A DNA stretch of 64,000 nucleotides from Cyanobacteria bacterium FACHB-471. GTDB taxonomy: Bacteria > Cyanobacteriota > Cyanobacteriia > Elainellales > Elainellaceae. The position numbers and the translations under genes are program-made. The DNA is taken from assembly GCA_014695345.1 (NCBI GenBank), contig JACJOC010000093.1, forward strand, positions 1 through 64,000, given 5' to 3'. Shown here piece by piece: positions 1 to 9,064 of the stretch. Positions within the stretch are counted from its first letter, which is position 1. Each line of letters opens with the position of its first letter. The notes beneath the pieces are model-generated. The model was not told the DNA's origin and did not search any database. It saw only the letters and a program-made list of their open reading frames with translations.

Positions 1-189
1 CCAGCTTAGTAAATGTCATCGCAATCGCTGTTTGATGCACTCATACTGGAACTGTAGCGAGCATAGCTCAACTTAACCACCCCCTATCCCTAGTGCCGCT
101 GCGTAAGTCCTGTGTGTTCTACTGAGGTGGGTTAATCTGGTTGGGGCTGTCCATTTTGGTGCATACGCTAGTCAACTTTGTGTCAATCG

Positions 190-318
190 GTGCGCCTTTG
201 TTTGATCGGTCTGGAAGGCATCAACGCGCTGTTGTTAACGGAAGGGTTTATTACTATTTTTGGGGCGATCGCCCTCTGGTGGATCTGGCATGATGGTCCT
301 AAAGAAGAGGCTTTATGA
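190..318 (+). CDS. possible small one-helix membrane protein
   Basis: A short frame, too small for routine ORF calling, ends with TGA at 316-318 and overlaps the ATG of the next gene in an ATGA arrangement (315-318), typical of translational coupling. From a GTG at 190 it gives about 42 residues; a TTG at 202 would give about 38. The middle is hydrophobic (a stretch of about 20 residues around LLLTEGFITIFGAIALWWIW), followed by a charged tail (HDGPKEEAL). That pattern fits a single-span membrane peptide. I do not recognise the family. There is no ATG and no clear ribosome-binding site, so this could be chance; the overlap and the membrane-like composition are the only support. Confidence 0.35.
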   Translation: MRLCLIGLEGINALLLTEGFITIFGAIALWWIWHDGPKEEAL

Positions 319-911
319 AGCATTTGAGACAACTTGCGGTAGCTGCTAGTGGAATGGCGATCGCTATTCTATTGACCTTTGCGGCAATTGTTCCGGCAGT
401 TCAGGCAGAGAGGGGAAGGGGCGATCGAATTTCCCAAACCATCCCACTGCCCGAACTCGACCGCCACTTTCAGCCTGACATTGTCACTGAAGTTATTCCA
501 AACGAAGAATTACCGCCGCTGTTAGACGACGGAGTACTGTTTCGCATGATTGAGCGTCGTCCTCCTCTACGACGGCATCTTCCAGAACAGCAAGTAGAAG
601 TGCATCTGATGGAAGACGGACGTATGTTTGTGTTTCAACCCAATCGCGGCAGGCAACCGATGGGACAGGTTGAACCTGCCGTGCTTGAGCAGTTCAAACG
701 ACTACTGAGAAATCCAGAATTTCTCAACTACAACGCCACAAGCTGGTCTAACCCAAACCAGGAGGAAACGGGCTACACGGTTATGCTTAGCAGTGCGTCA
801 GTCACCATTGAGCTTAAAGGGCAGTTTTCCCTCTCAGAAGCGCTGTTGCCAGATTCAGTCGTTGCCGTGATGAATACGTTTGGCTATATGCTGGCTTATC
901 TTGCCGCTTGA
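315..911 (+). CDS. exported protein of unknown function
   Basis: Encodes 198 residues. The N-terminus has a positively charged start, a hydrophobic core and a likely signal-peptidase site near AVQA (about residues 28-31), so export to the periplasm or thylakoid lumen is likely. The mature part is mixed alpha/beta-looking, rich in Pro, Glu and Arg, with no Cys pairs and no motif I recognise. The ATG at 315 is preceded by AAGAAGAGG, a good ribosome-binding site, and overlaps the stop of a possible tiny upstream ORF. It ends 58 bp before chlD on the same strand, so cotranscription with chlD is possible. Function unknown; the coding call itself is firm. Confidence 0.8.
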   Translation: MKHLRQLAVAASGMAIAILLTFAAIVPAVQAERGRGDRISQTIPLPELDRHFQPDIVTEVIPNEELPPLLDDGVLFRMIERRPPLRRHLPEQQVEVHLMEDGRMFVFQPNRGRQPMGQVEPAVLEQFKRLLRNPEFLNYNATSWSNPNQEETGYTVMLSSASVTIELKGQFSLSEALLPDSVVAVMNTFGYMLAYLAA

Positions 912-969
912 ACTAAGGCACAAGCTTTCTTGGTAAGCTGAAAAGCTGGACCCTCTCTAATTTCGCATC

Positions 970-3129
970 ATGCCTGCGCTCAGTACTTCTGCCTCACCTA
1001 GCCTGACTGCCTTTCCACTGACTGCCGTTGTGGGTCAAGAAGCAATCAAACTGGCACTGTTGCTTTCTGCCATCGACCCAGGTTTAGGTGGAGTCGTGAT
1101 TGCAGGTCGTCGAGGCACTGCTAAATCGGTAATGGCACGGGCACTCCATGCCCTGCTGCCGCCAATTGAGGTCGTCAAAGGTTCCTGCTGCAACTGCGAT
1201 CCTACCCGTCCTGATGAATGGGACGACGAGACGGTGAAGCGGGAGCTAGAGATCGGCGATTGGGGATTGGGGGCTGAAGAATCGGAAAGTGACAATCAGC
1301 AATCGGAAGTGCAGGAGTTGCCTCCGACTGAGGTAGTTCCAGCGCCGTTCGTGCAGATTCCGCTAGGTGTGACGGAAGATCGGCTGCTAGGTTCAGTGGA
1401 TGTAGCGCAGTCGATTAAGCAAGGGGAAACGGTGTTTCAGCCTGGACTGCTAGCAGAATCGCACCGGGGCATTCTATACATAGACGAGATCAACCTGCTG
1501 GATGATCAAATTGCCAATCTGCTCTTGTCGGCGCTGACAGAAGGGCGCAACCAGATTGAGCGAGAAGGAATTAGCTTCCAGCATCCCTGTAAGCCGCTAC
1601 TGATAGCGACCTACAACCCAGAAGAAGGGGAACTGCGAGAGCATTTGCTTGACCGAATTGCGATCGCCCTCTCTGCCGATGCCGTTCTGGGTCTAGACGA
1701 TCGCGTCGCAGCAGTTGAGCAAGCCACCCGCTATTCAGAGTCACCCCAGGAATTTTTGCGTCAGTACGCCGAAGACATTGACGGGCTGAAAACCCAGATT
1801 ATTTTGGCGCGAGAATGGCTCAAAGATGTACAAATTCAGCCTGAACAAATTGCTTACTTAGTGAATGAAGCCCTGCGTGGTGGTGTTCAGGGACATCGGG
1901 CAGAACTGTTTGCCCTGCGAGTCGCTAAAGCCCACGCTGCCCTCGACGGACGCACCGAGGTGAACGCTGAAGATTTGCGAAAGGCAGTTGAGCTGGTGAT
2001 TGTGCCTCGCTCCACTGTCGTGCAAACACCCCCTGAAGAACCACCGCCACCTCCCCCACCGCCACCGCCTCAGAACCAGGACGACCCCCAAGACGAATCT
2101 GAACAGGAGCAAGACGAACAAGATGAGCGGGATGAACCCGAACAAGAACAGGAACCACCCAGTGTCCCAGAAGAATTTGTCTTTGACCCGGAAGGCGTAA
2201 TTCTCGACCCATCCGTCCTCTACTTTGCTCAAATGGCAAACCGCCAGGGCAAATCAGGCTCCCGCAGCATCGTTTTCTCGGAAGACCGGGGACGCTACGT
2301 TAAGCCAATCCTGCCCAGAGGTCAGGCCCGCCGCATTGCTGTCGATGCCACCCTCAGAGCCGCTGCCCCCTACCAAAAAGCCCGCCGCCAGCGCAGCGAA
2401 CAGGCATCCAGCCAACGCGCATCCCTCACTCGTCAACCCCTAAACTCTAATCCCCAACCCCTAGCCCCTACCAAACGAGTCTTTGTCGAACAATCTGACA
2501 TTCGCGCTAAACGTCTAGCCCGCAAAGCTGGCGCGCTAGTTATTTTTGTGGTGGATGCCTCTGGCTCAATGGCGCTAAACCGGATGCAGTCTGCCAAGGG
2601 AGCCGTTTTGCGGTTGCTCACTGAGGCTTATCAAAATCGAGATCAGGTGGCGCTGATTCCGTTTCGAGGCGAGCAGGCAGAAGTGCTGCTACCGCCAACT
2701 CGCTCCATTGCAGCGGCACGCAGGCGGCTAGAGCGGATGCCCTGTGGTGGCGGTTCACCCTTGGCGCATGGGCTAACCCAGGCGGTTCGGGTGGGGCTCA
2801 ATGCCCAGCAGTCGGGCGACATCGGTCAAGTGGTCGTCGTAGCGATCACAGACGGACGGGGAAATGTACCGCTGGCGCGATCGCTAGGGGACACCATTCC
2901 TGAAGGTGAAAAGCCCGATATCAAAGCTGAATTGCTGGAAATCGCTGCTAAAGTTCGTGCCACCGGAATTCAGCTTCTGGTGATCGACACAGAGAACAAG
3001 TTTGTCTCAACTGGATTTGCCAAGGAATTGGCGAAACAGGCAGGCGGAAAGTATTATCACTTGCCCAAAGCAACCGATCAGGCGATCGCTGCGATGACGA
3101 GGGGAGCGATCGCAGATATGAAAGGATGA
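970..3129 (+). CDS. chlD: magnesium chelatase subunit D
   Basis: Subunit D of the ATP-dependent ChlH/I/D chelatase, which inserts Mg2+ into protoporphyrin IX at the entry to chlorophyll synthesis. The 719 residues show the expected order: an AAA+-like N-terminal domain with GRRGTAKS (about 46-53) and ILYIDEIN (about 168-175), a polyproline run (about 357-369) followed by a Glu/Asp/Gln-rich linker, and a C-terminal von Willebrand A domain with the MIDAS motif VDASGSM (about 528-534) and a later TDGRGNVPL. It is slightly longer than usual. Two low-complexity stretches (residues about 91-118 and about 489-501) are encoded by DNA that looks like the C-rich intergenic repeats seen elsewhere in this window. 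Identification is near certain. Confidence 0.97.
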   Translation: MPALSTSASPSLTAFPLTAVVGQEAIKLALLLSAIDPGLGGVVIAGRRGTAKSVMARALHALLPPIEVVKGSCCNCDPTRPDEWDDETVKRELEIGDWGLGAEESESDNQQSEVQELPPTEVVPAPFVQIPLGVTEDRLLGSVDVAQSIKQGETVFQPGLLAESHRGILYIDEINLLDDQIANLLLSALTEGRNQIEREGISFQHPCKPLLIATYNPEEGELREHLLDRIAIALSADAVLGLDDRVAAVEQATRYSESPQEFLRQYAEDIDGLKTQIILAREWLKDVQIQPEQIAYLVNEALRGGVQGHRAELFALRVAKAHAALDGRTEVNAEDLRKAVELVIVPRSTVVQTPPEEPPPPPPPPPPQNQDDPQDESEQEQDEQDERDEPEQEQEPPSVPEEFVFDPEGVILDPSVLYFAQMANRQGKSGSRSIVFSEDRGRYVKPILPRGQARRIAVDATLRAAAPYQKARRQRSEQASSQRASLTRQPLNSNPQPLAPTKRVFVEQSDIRAKRLARKAGALVIFVVDASGSMALNRMQSAKGAVLRLLTEAYQNRDQVALIPFRGEQAEVLLPPTRSIAAARRRLERMPCGGGSPLAHGLTQAVRVGLNAQQSGDIGQVVVVAITDGRGNVPLARSLGDTIPEGEKPDIKAELLEIAAKVRATGIQLLVIDTENKFVSTGFAKELAKQAGGKYYHLPKATDQAIAAMTRGAIADMKG

Positions 3130-3202
3130 AGGACAGGAATTAACCGACCCGAGAAAACTAGCAGACAGAGTAAGGTTAAAGATAAGAATTTGAGGCGCAA
3201 GC

Positions 3203-3991
3203 GTGGACGAGTTGCAGAAACCGCTAAGCGATCGCTGGTTACTCAGCGGCAAGAAAGCCCTGATTACGGGTGGCACAAAAGGAATTGGGTTAGCCGTTGC
3301 TGAAGAATTTTTATCGCTTGGAGCAAAGGTGACGATTGTTGCCCGTAGCGCCAAGGCAATCGAGCAGCAGTTGACAAGCTGGCGGCAGCGCGGTTGGCTC
3401 GCCTATGGGCTGGCGGCAGATGTAGCGATCGCAGACCATAGGCAAACCATTTTTGCTCAGATTGCAGAGTCAATGGGCGGACTCGATATCTTGATCAATA
3501 ATGTGGGCACCAACATTCGCAAGAAAGTCCTGGAATACAGTTCCGAGGAATATGAACGAATTCTCGAAACAAACCTAACTTCAACTTTTGAAGTCTGCCG
3601 TCTAGCTCACCCGCTGCTCAAAGTGGGAGAAAACAGCAGCATCGTTAACATTAGCTCGGTAGCAGGGCTAACCGCCATCAGAACTGGTGCTCCCTACGGG
3701 ATGTCGAAAGCGGCTTTGGTGCAGTTGACGCGTAATCTAGCGGTGGAGTGGGCAAGCGATCGCATTCGAGTCAACACCGTCGCCCCCTGGTTTATTCGCA
3801 CCCCGCTCACGGAACCCGTGTTAGACAACGAAGAGTTTTTCACCTCTGTTCTCTCTCGTACCCCAATGGGGCGAGTTGGAGAACCTGCCGAGGTTGCTGG
3901 GCTGGTCGCCTTTCTTTGTATGTCTCCTGCCTCATTCATCACGGGGCAGTGCATTGCTGTAGATGGAGGCTTTTTAGCCTTTGGGTTTTAA
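3203..3991 (+). CDS. short-chain dehydrogenase/reductase, tropinone-reductase-like
   Basis: A 262-residue classical SDR oxidoreductase. The nucleotide-binding motif TGGTKGIG lies near residues 22-29, the structural NNVG near 99-102, the catalytic Ser in NISSVAG and the Tyr-x3-Lys pair in YGMSK near 166-170. The C-terminal VDGGF signature of the family is present. The best start is GTG at 3203, giving the usual short N-terminal lead before the Rossmann fold. Many proteins of this exact type are called tropinone reductase or SDR family oxidoreductase, but the substrate cannot be inferred. It lies 73 bp after chlD on the same strand. Confidence 0.9.
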   Translation: MDELQKPLSDRWLLSGKKALITGGTKGIGLAVAEEFLSLGAKVTIVARSAKAIEQQLTSWRQRGWLAYGLAADVAIADHRQTIFAQIAESMGGLDILINNVGTNIRKKVLEYSSEEYERILETNLTSTFEVCRLAHPLLKVGENSSIVNISSVAGLTAIRTGAPYGMSKAALVQLTRNLAVEWASDRIRVNTVAPWFIRTPLTEPVLDNEEFFTSVLSRTPMGRVGEPAEVAGLVAFLCMSPASFITGQCIAVDGGFLAFGF

Positions 3992-4004
3992 CCAGAAGTT
4001 GACT

Positions 4005-4763
4005 TCACATCATCGGTACATAAGCTCCACCAGAATAAGCCCAAGCAATTCCTTCTGGATCTAGACTCTGAGTCCAGGCGCTAAAGTCATCCCGAGTTTT
4101 GCGACGGCGAACTGTGCTAGCACTCACTCCCAAGCGCTGAGCTAGCTGATAGCTGGAGAGATAGCCTTCTGGAGCAACCTCTTCGATCAGTGCCAGATAG
4201 AGCTGCCAAAGCAAAACAACGCCGACAAAAATGACCAGAACGACTGCTTCAGGTCGTCTAAGCAGATTTTGAGTTTCCTGAATCGCGGTGTCTGTAGATA
4301 CGGGGGCAATTTCACCGCTAGTAGGTTCCTGAATGACAGGAGGAGCGGGGGCGATCACCTCTACCGTATCTGGGGAGGGAGAAGTTGAAAAAGGCTGAGT
4401 CGATTGAGTCACCGTGCTGGCTTCTGAGTAGGTGGAACTGGAATTTTTCTCTAACTGGATTTCTTGATTCCATGCTACAGAGTTATCGCCCATCTGGCGG
4501 CCAAAAACCTTAATTGTCTTGATAGGTTCAACCTTTAGTTTTTCAATGCCATCCCGGACAAAATCCACCATTGCTTGCTGATCGGGCACCCAGTCTGCCT
4601 CCAGCAACACATACAGACAGTCCTCTTTTCTTGCCACCTGTGTCTTGATATTGCGCTGCTTAGTAGAATGATTCATGATTGCAGCAATCACTTTGGGATG
4701 ACCCTGTTTAGCCAGTGCCAAGATGTCTTGAGGCGACACTTGCGAAGACTCTTGTAAAGACAT
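4005..4763 (-). CDS. single-span membrane protein with C-terminal helix-turn-helix
   Basis: Encodes 252 residues in three parts. An N-terminal region of about 110 residues begins with SPQDILALAKQGHPKVIAAIMN and looks like a compact domain seen in several cyanobacterial hypotheticals. A Ser/Thr/Pro-rich linker spans about 110-165. One hydrophobic helix, about 172-192 (VVLVIFVGVVLLWQLYLALI), is followed by a segment with a clear helix-turn-helix look (YQLAQRLGVSASTVRRRK, about 204-221). There is no signal peptide, so the topology is uncertain: the HTH would be cytoplasmic only if the N-terminal domain is outside or the helix is a hairpin. It is convergent with the SDR gene (13 bp gap). I do not recognise a named family. 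Confidence 0.8.
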   Translation of the reverse strand: MSLQESSQVSPQDILALAKQGHPKVIAAIMNHSTKQRNIKTQVARKEDCLYVLLEADWVPDQQAMVDFVRDGIEKLKVEPIKTIKVFGRQMGDNSVAWNQEIQLEKNSSSTYSEASTVTQSTQPFSTSPSPDTVEVIAPAPPVIQEPTSGEIAPVSTDTAIQETQNLLRRPEAVVLVIFVGVVLLWQLYLALIEEVAPEGYLSSYQLAQRLGVSASTVRRRKTRDDFSAWTQSLDPEGIAWAYSGGAYVPMM

Positions 4764-4954
4764 GAGCGCAGCCTTGAACTTGGAAACGAATATCTGAAAT
4801 ATGACACAGGGAGCCTACTGTGCTTCAGTTTATATTCTCCACTAGTCCATACCCAACTAGGTTAGACCTTTTGCATGAATGGTAGCGCAGTGAGCCGAAC
4901 TGTCATCTACGTCTCAACCAGCAATTCAGGCAGAAGATCTATTCTCAAAGACGA

Positions 4955-4994
4955 AGGAAGCGAAAGCGTGGCTTTTCCACTGCTTCCGCTTCCT
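4955..4994 (-). terminator. imperfect stem-loop downstream of the CsbD-like gene
   Basis: AGGAAGCGAAAGCGTGG (4955-4971) pairs with CCACTGCTTCCGCTTCCT (4977-4994) with one mismatch and one bulge across a five-base loop. It lies 80 bp downstream of the stop of the minus-strand CsbD-like gene and may end that transcript. There is no strong U-tract, so factor-independent termination is not assured. The rest of the 4764-5074 spacer shows nothing else I can name. Confidence 0.4.
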
Positions 4995-5074
4995 CAGAGG
5001 GGTTCAGATTGATCTTCAATCTTGATTGGATGGAGAAATCTGAAAAAGAAAATTTTGGTCAAAGCAGGAAAGAT

Positions 5075-5470
5075 TTAGTCAAAGAAGTCCTTGACTCGAT
5101 CCACTAAGTTTCCAGTTTCATTTCGCGCACCACGACCTACGTCTTTGACTCGATCGCCCAAGTCTTCTGCCCTATTCTGGGCTCTACCCGAAAACTGCTT
5201 GGTGCGACCTTCAATCTGATTAGCAGGACTATCAGTGACGTCTCCAATGCCCCGCTGGACTCGGCCCTCAAGCTCCCTTCCCGTTGCTTTGACTCGCCGC
5301 TCAATGCCAGTGCTAGTAGCAGCGTCATCTCTAGCAGCGATCTGGCTGGGGGTAGCTGCCATCAAAGGAGATGCGATCGCTTGAGGAATCACCCAAACAG
5401 TGGCGAGCGCTAAGACTAAGGCCAGCATAAGACTGGCAAAAACTTTACGGCTGCGCTGGAGTAAATTCAT
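5075..5470 (-). CDS. exported CsbD-like stress protein
   Basis: Encodes 131 residues. A strong signal peptide occupies about 1-33 (hydrophobic core LMLALVLALATVWVIP, then AIASP). The mature part is highly charged and helical, with CsbD-family-like wording: GRVQRGIGDVTDSPANQIEG followed by variants of RTKQFSGRAQNRAEDLGDRVKD. CsbD-type proteins are general-stress proteins of unknown biochemistry; exported versions are common in cyanobacteria. Family assignment rests on the repeat pattern only. It is divergent from acsF, with 336 bp between the starts. Confidence 0.75.
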   Translation of the reverse strand: MNLLQRSRKVFASLMLALVLALATVWVIPQAIASPLMAATPSQIAARDDAATSTGIERRVKATGRELEGRVQRGIGDVTDSPANQIEGRTKQFSGRAQNRAEDLGDRVKDVGRGARNETGNLVDRVKDFFD

Positions 5471-5806
5471 AGTTGCCTCAACTTAAGTTAACGATGAAAG
5501 TCGATAGCGAGAGCGAACAGCAAGCTGAAATTGTACAGGCATCCCTACTTAACAACTTTACTGCTCCTTCGCAGCTATAGACATCTGCTGAAAGGCTTAT
5601 GGATTCTATACCTTGAGGGCGATCGCCAGCTTGAGGCGCAACTCAGTATGTCTTTACCTGGCGTAGCAACTCTTAACATCGACAGCCTTGTTGCTCTCAA
5701 AGAGCTTGGTAGACTAAGGACACAAGAAAATTGCTGCACCTGGCTTTGCGGCTGTACTAAAACCGTGCGTTAACTCGTGCAGAATCATAGGTGAATAGAA
5801 ATACCA
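5471..5806. other. divergent spacer between CsbD-like gene and acsF
   Basis: A spacer of 336 bp that must hold the promoters of both flanking genes. An open frame of 80 codons on the plus strand (5531-5773, TTG start) lacks coding character. I see no clear operator or repeat, apart from an isolated GGCGATCGC near 5620. Confidence 0.5.
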
Positions 5807-6883
5807 ATGGTTGATTCTCTAAAAAAACCTAGTGTTGAAGAAATCCGACCTGGAGTGAAAGCTCCAGCAAAAGAAACCATCCTGACTCCTCGCTTCTATA
5901 CGACAGACTTTGACGAGATGGCAAAAATGGACATCTCTGTCAACGAAGCGGAACTTCAGGCGATTTTAGAAGAGTTTCGCGTTGACTACAATCGTCACCA
6001 TTTCGTGCGAGATGCCGAATTCGAGCAATCTTGGGAGCACTTAGATGGCGAAACTCGACAGCTATTCATCGAGTTTTTAGAGCGCTCCTGCACTGCCGAG
6101 TTTTCTGGCTTCTTGCTTTATAAAGAACTGGCTCGCAAGCTCAAAGACAAAAATCCGGTATTGGCGGAAGGATTCCTGCTAATGTCGCGCGATGAGGCTC
6201 GTCACGCTGGTTTCCTCAACAAGGCGCTGTCAGACTTTAACCTGTCGCTCGATTTAGGCTTCCTGACTAAGAGCCGTAGCTACACCTTCTTCAAGCCAAA
6301 ATTTATCTTCTACGCCACCTACCTGTCTGAGAAGATTGGCTACTGGCGCTACATCACGATTTATCGCCATTTGGAAGCTCACCCCGAAGATCGGATCTAT
6401 CCGATCTTCCGATTCTTTGAAAACTGGTGCCAGGACGAAAACCGTCACGGCGACTTCTTTGACGCGTTGATGAAGTCTCAGCCTCAGTTTCTCAACGATT
6501 GGAGAGCAAGACTGTGGTGTCGCTTCTTCTTGCTGTCGGTATTTGCGACCATGTACCTGAATGACATTCAGCGCTCTGGCTTCTATCGGTCACTCGGTTT
6601 AGACGCTCGTGAGTATGACATTCATGTAATTCAGAAGACCAACGAAACCTCAGCGCGAGTTTTCCCAGTGGTTCTGAATGTTGATCATCCAGATTTCTTT
6701 GGGCTACTGGACATTTGTGCGGAGAATAATGTGAAGTTGAGCGCGATCGCCACTTCCAACACTCCCAAATTCCTCCAGTTTTTCCAAAAGCTGCCTCTCT
6801 ACGCCTCAACTGCGGTGCAGTTGGTTCGGCTTTACTTCATGAAGCCCATCAACGCAGCCAAGCTAGAAGGCTCTGTCCGCTAA
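5807..6883 (+). CDS. acsF: Mg-protoporphyrin IX monomethyl ester (oxidative) cyclase
   Basis: The aerobic diiron cyclase that forms the fifth ring (ring E), giving divinyl protochlorophyllide; membrane-associated in cyanobacteria. At 358 residues it has the standard family length. Likely iron ligands are visible: E98 in TAEFSGF, the DEARH motif at about 129-133, and DENRHGDFF at about 210-218. The opening [17 protein letters not shown] is characteristic of the family. The ATG at 5807 fits the family N-terminus. A single-gene transcript is likely, because a strong terminator follows at 6905. Only one copy is in this window; cyanobacteria often carry a second, low-oxygen paralogue elsewhere, and I cannot tell from sequence alone which this is. 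Confidence 0.96.
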   Translation: MVDSLKKPSVEEIRPGVKAPAKETILTPRFYTTDFDEMAKMDISVNEAELQAILEEFRVDYNRHHFVRDAEFEQSWEHLDGETRQLFIEFLERSCTAEFSGFLLYKELARKLKDKNPVLAEGFLLMSRDEARHAGFLNKALSDFNLSLDLGFLTKSRSYTFFKPKFIFYATYLSEKIGYWRYITIYRHLEAHPEDRIYPIFRFFENWCQDENRHGDFFDALMKSQPQFLNDWRARLWCRFFLLSVFATMYLNDIQRSGFYRSLGLDAREYDIHVIQKTNETSARVFPVVLNVDHPDFFGLLDICAENNVKLSAIATSNTPKFLQFFQKLPLYASTAVQLVRLYFMKPINAAKLEGSVR

Positions 6884-6904
6884 TAGCTTTTACCCCTCAC
6901 ACAA

Positions 6905-6937
6905 GGCGGCTCTGTCAAAATCAGAGCCGCTTTTTTG
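6905..6937 (+). terminator. rho-independent terminator of acsF
   Basis: The perfect 9-bp stem GCGGCTCTG (6906-6914) / CAGAGCCGC (6922-6930) has a 7-base loop and is followed by six T residues (6931-6936). It begins 22 bp after the acsF stop. This is a textbook intrinsic terminator. Confidence 0.9.
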
Positions 6938-7281
6938 TAGTCTTTTTGACTCATCAATGCCCTTCGACAACAACAAACAGGGAACCATCAACAGAAATTT
7001 ATCTTCCTCAAGCGGGATAAAGATCTATCAAGATTCAATCTTTTCTGTCGGAAGTGGGAAGAAATAAGGCTTCAAAGACGAGAGTATAAGCTGGGTTTGT
7101 AAGACTGCCAGGATTGGTCAGGGTAATTAGTGATGCCCTCGCTTCGCGTCTAGATTAAGCGTGAAATCAATTGTAAATAGTTGCGCTTTAGGGTGAGCGA
7201 TCGCAAAACTGGCGATCGCTTAAAGCTTTGCATAACAGCAAATATCGCTGAGCTAAACATTGCCGAGTCATAGGTGTCCTT
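6938..7281. other. spacer with a HIP1-paired hairpin before the GH13 gene
   Basis: A 344-bp spacer. Near its 3' end, two HIP1-containing arms, AGCGATCGC (7196-7204) and GCGATCGCT (7212-7220), form a 9-bp hairpin with a 7-base loop. GCTTTA (7185-7190) and TAAAGC (7221-7226) could extend the stem after a bulge. It would lie in the 5' leader or promoter of the gene starting at 7282. Nothing else recognisable. Confidence 0.5.
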
Positions 7282-8916
7282 ATGTTAGACCTCTGGTACA
7301 AGAGCGCTATTATTTACTGCCTCGATGTCGAAACTTACATGGATGCAAACGGCGATGGCATTGGTGACTTTGAAGGGCTAACTGAGCGACTAAATTACCT
7401 TGCAGGCTTAGGAATTACCTGCGTCTGGCTGATGCCGTTCTATCCAACCCCAAATCGCGATAACGGGTATGACATAAAAGACTTTTATAATGTCGATCCG
7501 CGATTAGGAACTTTGGGTGATTTTGTTGAATTTGCCCGCCAAGCAAACGAACGCGGAATGCGGGTCATCATTGATCTGGTAGTCAACCACACCTCAATTG
7601 AGCATCCTTGGTTTCAGGAAGCCTGCAAAAACAAGAATTCAAAATATCGTGACTTCTATATCTGGGCGGACGAAAAACCTGAAGATGCTGACAAGGGCGT
7701 GATTTTTCCAGGCGTGCAAGACAGCACCTGGACTTACAGTAAAGAAGCCGGAGCCTATTATTTTCACCAGTTTTATGAGCATCAAGCAGACTTAAACGTC
7801 GAAAACCCCAAAGTATGGCAGGAAATTCAGAAGATTATGGGGTTCTGGCTGCAATTAGGGGTATCCGGCTTTCGCCTGGATGCAGCCCCTTTCCTGGTTG
7901 AGTTGAAGCGTGTTCACGGTAGTTCTAAAGACGAATACGCCTATCTAGAAGAGATGCGGCAATTCCTCTCCTGGCGGCGAGGTGATGCGATCATTCTGGC
8001 AGAGGCAAATGTACCGATGGAGGATGTGCAGCACTACTTTGGCGATGGCGACAAAATGCAAATGCTATTTCACTTCATGGCAAATCAGTATTTGATTTTG
8101 GCGCTTGCCCGAGAAGAAGCTGCACCACTGATCGAGGGTCTGAAAGCGCCGCCCGAAATTCCTCAAGTAGGTCAGTGGGCATACTTCGTCCGCAACCATG
8201 ATGAATTGTCACTAGACAAACTTTCGGACGAGCAGCAAGAAGAAATTTTGACTAAGTTCAAGCTTGATAAGGAGGAAGTTTGGATTTACGACCGGGGAGT
8301 TCGTCGCCGCTTTCCGCCTATGGTGGAGGGCGATCCACGGCGGTTGCGACTGGCTTACAGCTTGATTTTTACGATGCCAGGAACGCCTGTGCTGTTTTAT
8401 GGGGAAGAAATCGGCTTGGGTGATGACCTGTCACAACAGGAACGAAATTCGATTCGTCCTCCGATGCAGTGGTCAGGTGAAGCCAATGCGGGCTTCTCAA
8501 CAGCACCACCAGAACAACTGTTTCGTCCTGTGATTTCGGACGATCAGTTCGGTTACCAGCATTTGAACGTGATTGCTCAGCGGCGGGATGCGGATTCACT
8601 CCTCAACTGGATGGAGCGGGCAATTCGAATGCGGAAGGAATGCCCAGAATTTGGTTGGGGCGACTGGCAAATTATTGGAACGGATCATCCTTCTGTTTTT
8701 GCCCATCGCTGTGATTGGCAGGATGGAGCGGTGGTGGCAGTTCACAATCTAGCTGGAGAAGCCTGCAGCGTGACGCTGAATTTAAAGGAGAACGAAGATC
8801 GGCTGATTGATTTGCTAGGCGATCGCCCTTACCAACAATCTGAGGGCAATTCCCATGAAGTCGAGCTAGATGGCTATGGCTATCGCTGGTTTCGAGTTGG
8901 AAGATATCACCTTTGA
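7282..8916 (+). CDS. GH13 alpha-amylase family enzyme, trehalose-synthase-like
   Basis: A 544-residue GH13 (beta/alpha)8-barrel enzyme. Family motifs are in order: VVNHTS (region I), GFRLDAAPF with the nucleophile Asp (region II), ILAEANV with the acid/base Glu (region III) and VRNHDELSLDK (region IV). The N-terminal LWYKSAIIYCLDVETYMDANGDGIG, with its Asp/Asn loop, and the NHDEL wording resemble trehalose synthase (maltose alpha-D-glucosyltransferase) and related sucrose/maltose isomerases. A short beta-domain ends the protein. It is cytoplasmic, with no signal peptide. Trehalose or maltose interconversion is the best guess; a glucosyl hydrolase with other alpha-glucosides is possible. It lacks the C-terminal maltokinase fusion found in some relatives. 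Confidence 0.88.
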   Translation: MLDLWYKSAIIYCLDVETYMDANGDGIGDFEGLTERLNYLAGLGITCVWLMPFYPTPNRDNGYDIKDFYNVDPRLGTLGDFVEFARQANERGMRVIIDLVVNHTSIEHPWFQEACKNKNSKYRDFYIWADEKPEDADKGVIFPGVQDSTWTYSKEAGAYYFHQFYEHQADLNVENPKVWQEIQKIMGFWLQLGVSGFRLDAAPFLVELKRVHGSSKDEYAYLEEMRQFLSWRRGDAIILAEANVPMEDVQHYFGDGDKMQMLFHFMANQYLILALAREEAAPLIEGLKAPPEIPQVGQWAYFVRNHDELSLDKLSDEQQEEILTKFKLDKEEVWIYDRGVRRRFPPMVEGDPRRLRLAYSLIFTMPGTPVLFYGEEIGLGDDLSQQERNSIRPPMQWSGEANAGFSTAPPEQLFRPVISDDQFGYQHLNVIAQRRDADSLLNWMERAIRMRKECPEFGWGDWQIIGTDHPSVFAHRCDWQDGAVVAVHNLAGEACSVTLNLKENEDRLIDLLGDRPYQQSEGNSHEVELDGYGYRWFRVGRYHL

Positions 8917-9064
8917 AAGGGCTATTTGACAGAGCTAAAAGATGAAGGATGAGGAATAAAGGAAGGACAGCCAATTAGCAACAGGAGGCGGTACTATAGA
9001 TAACGCTTCTGTCTGATGGAGTAAATTCCCATCTTTAGCCAGTACGACTTACTTTAGGCTGCTT

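Noticed and set aside
5531-5773. 80-codon plus-strand ORF
   Set aside because: TTG start, no ribosome-binding site, composition not protein-like; probably chance in the acsF promoter spacer.
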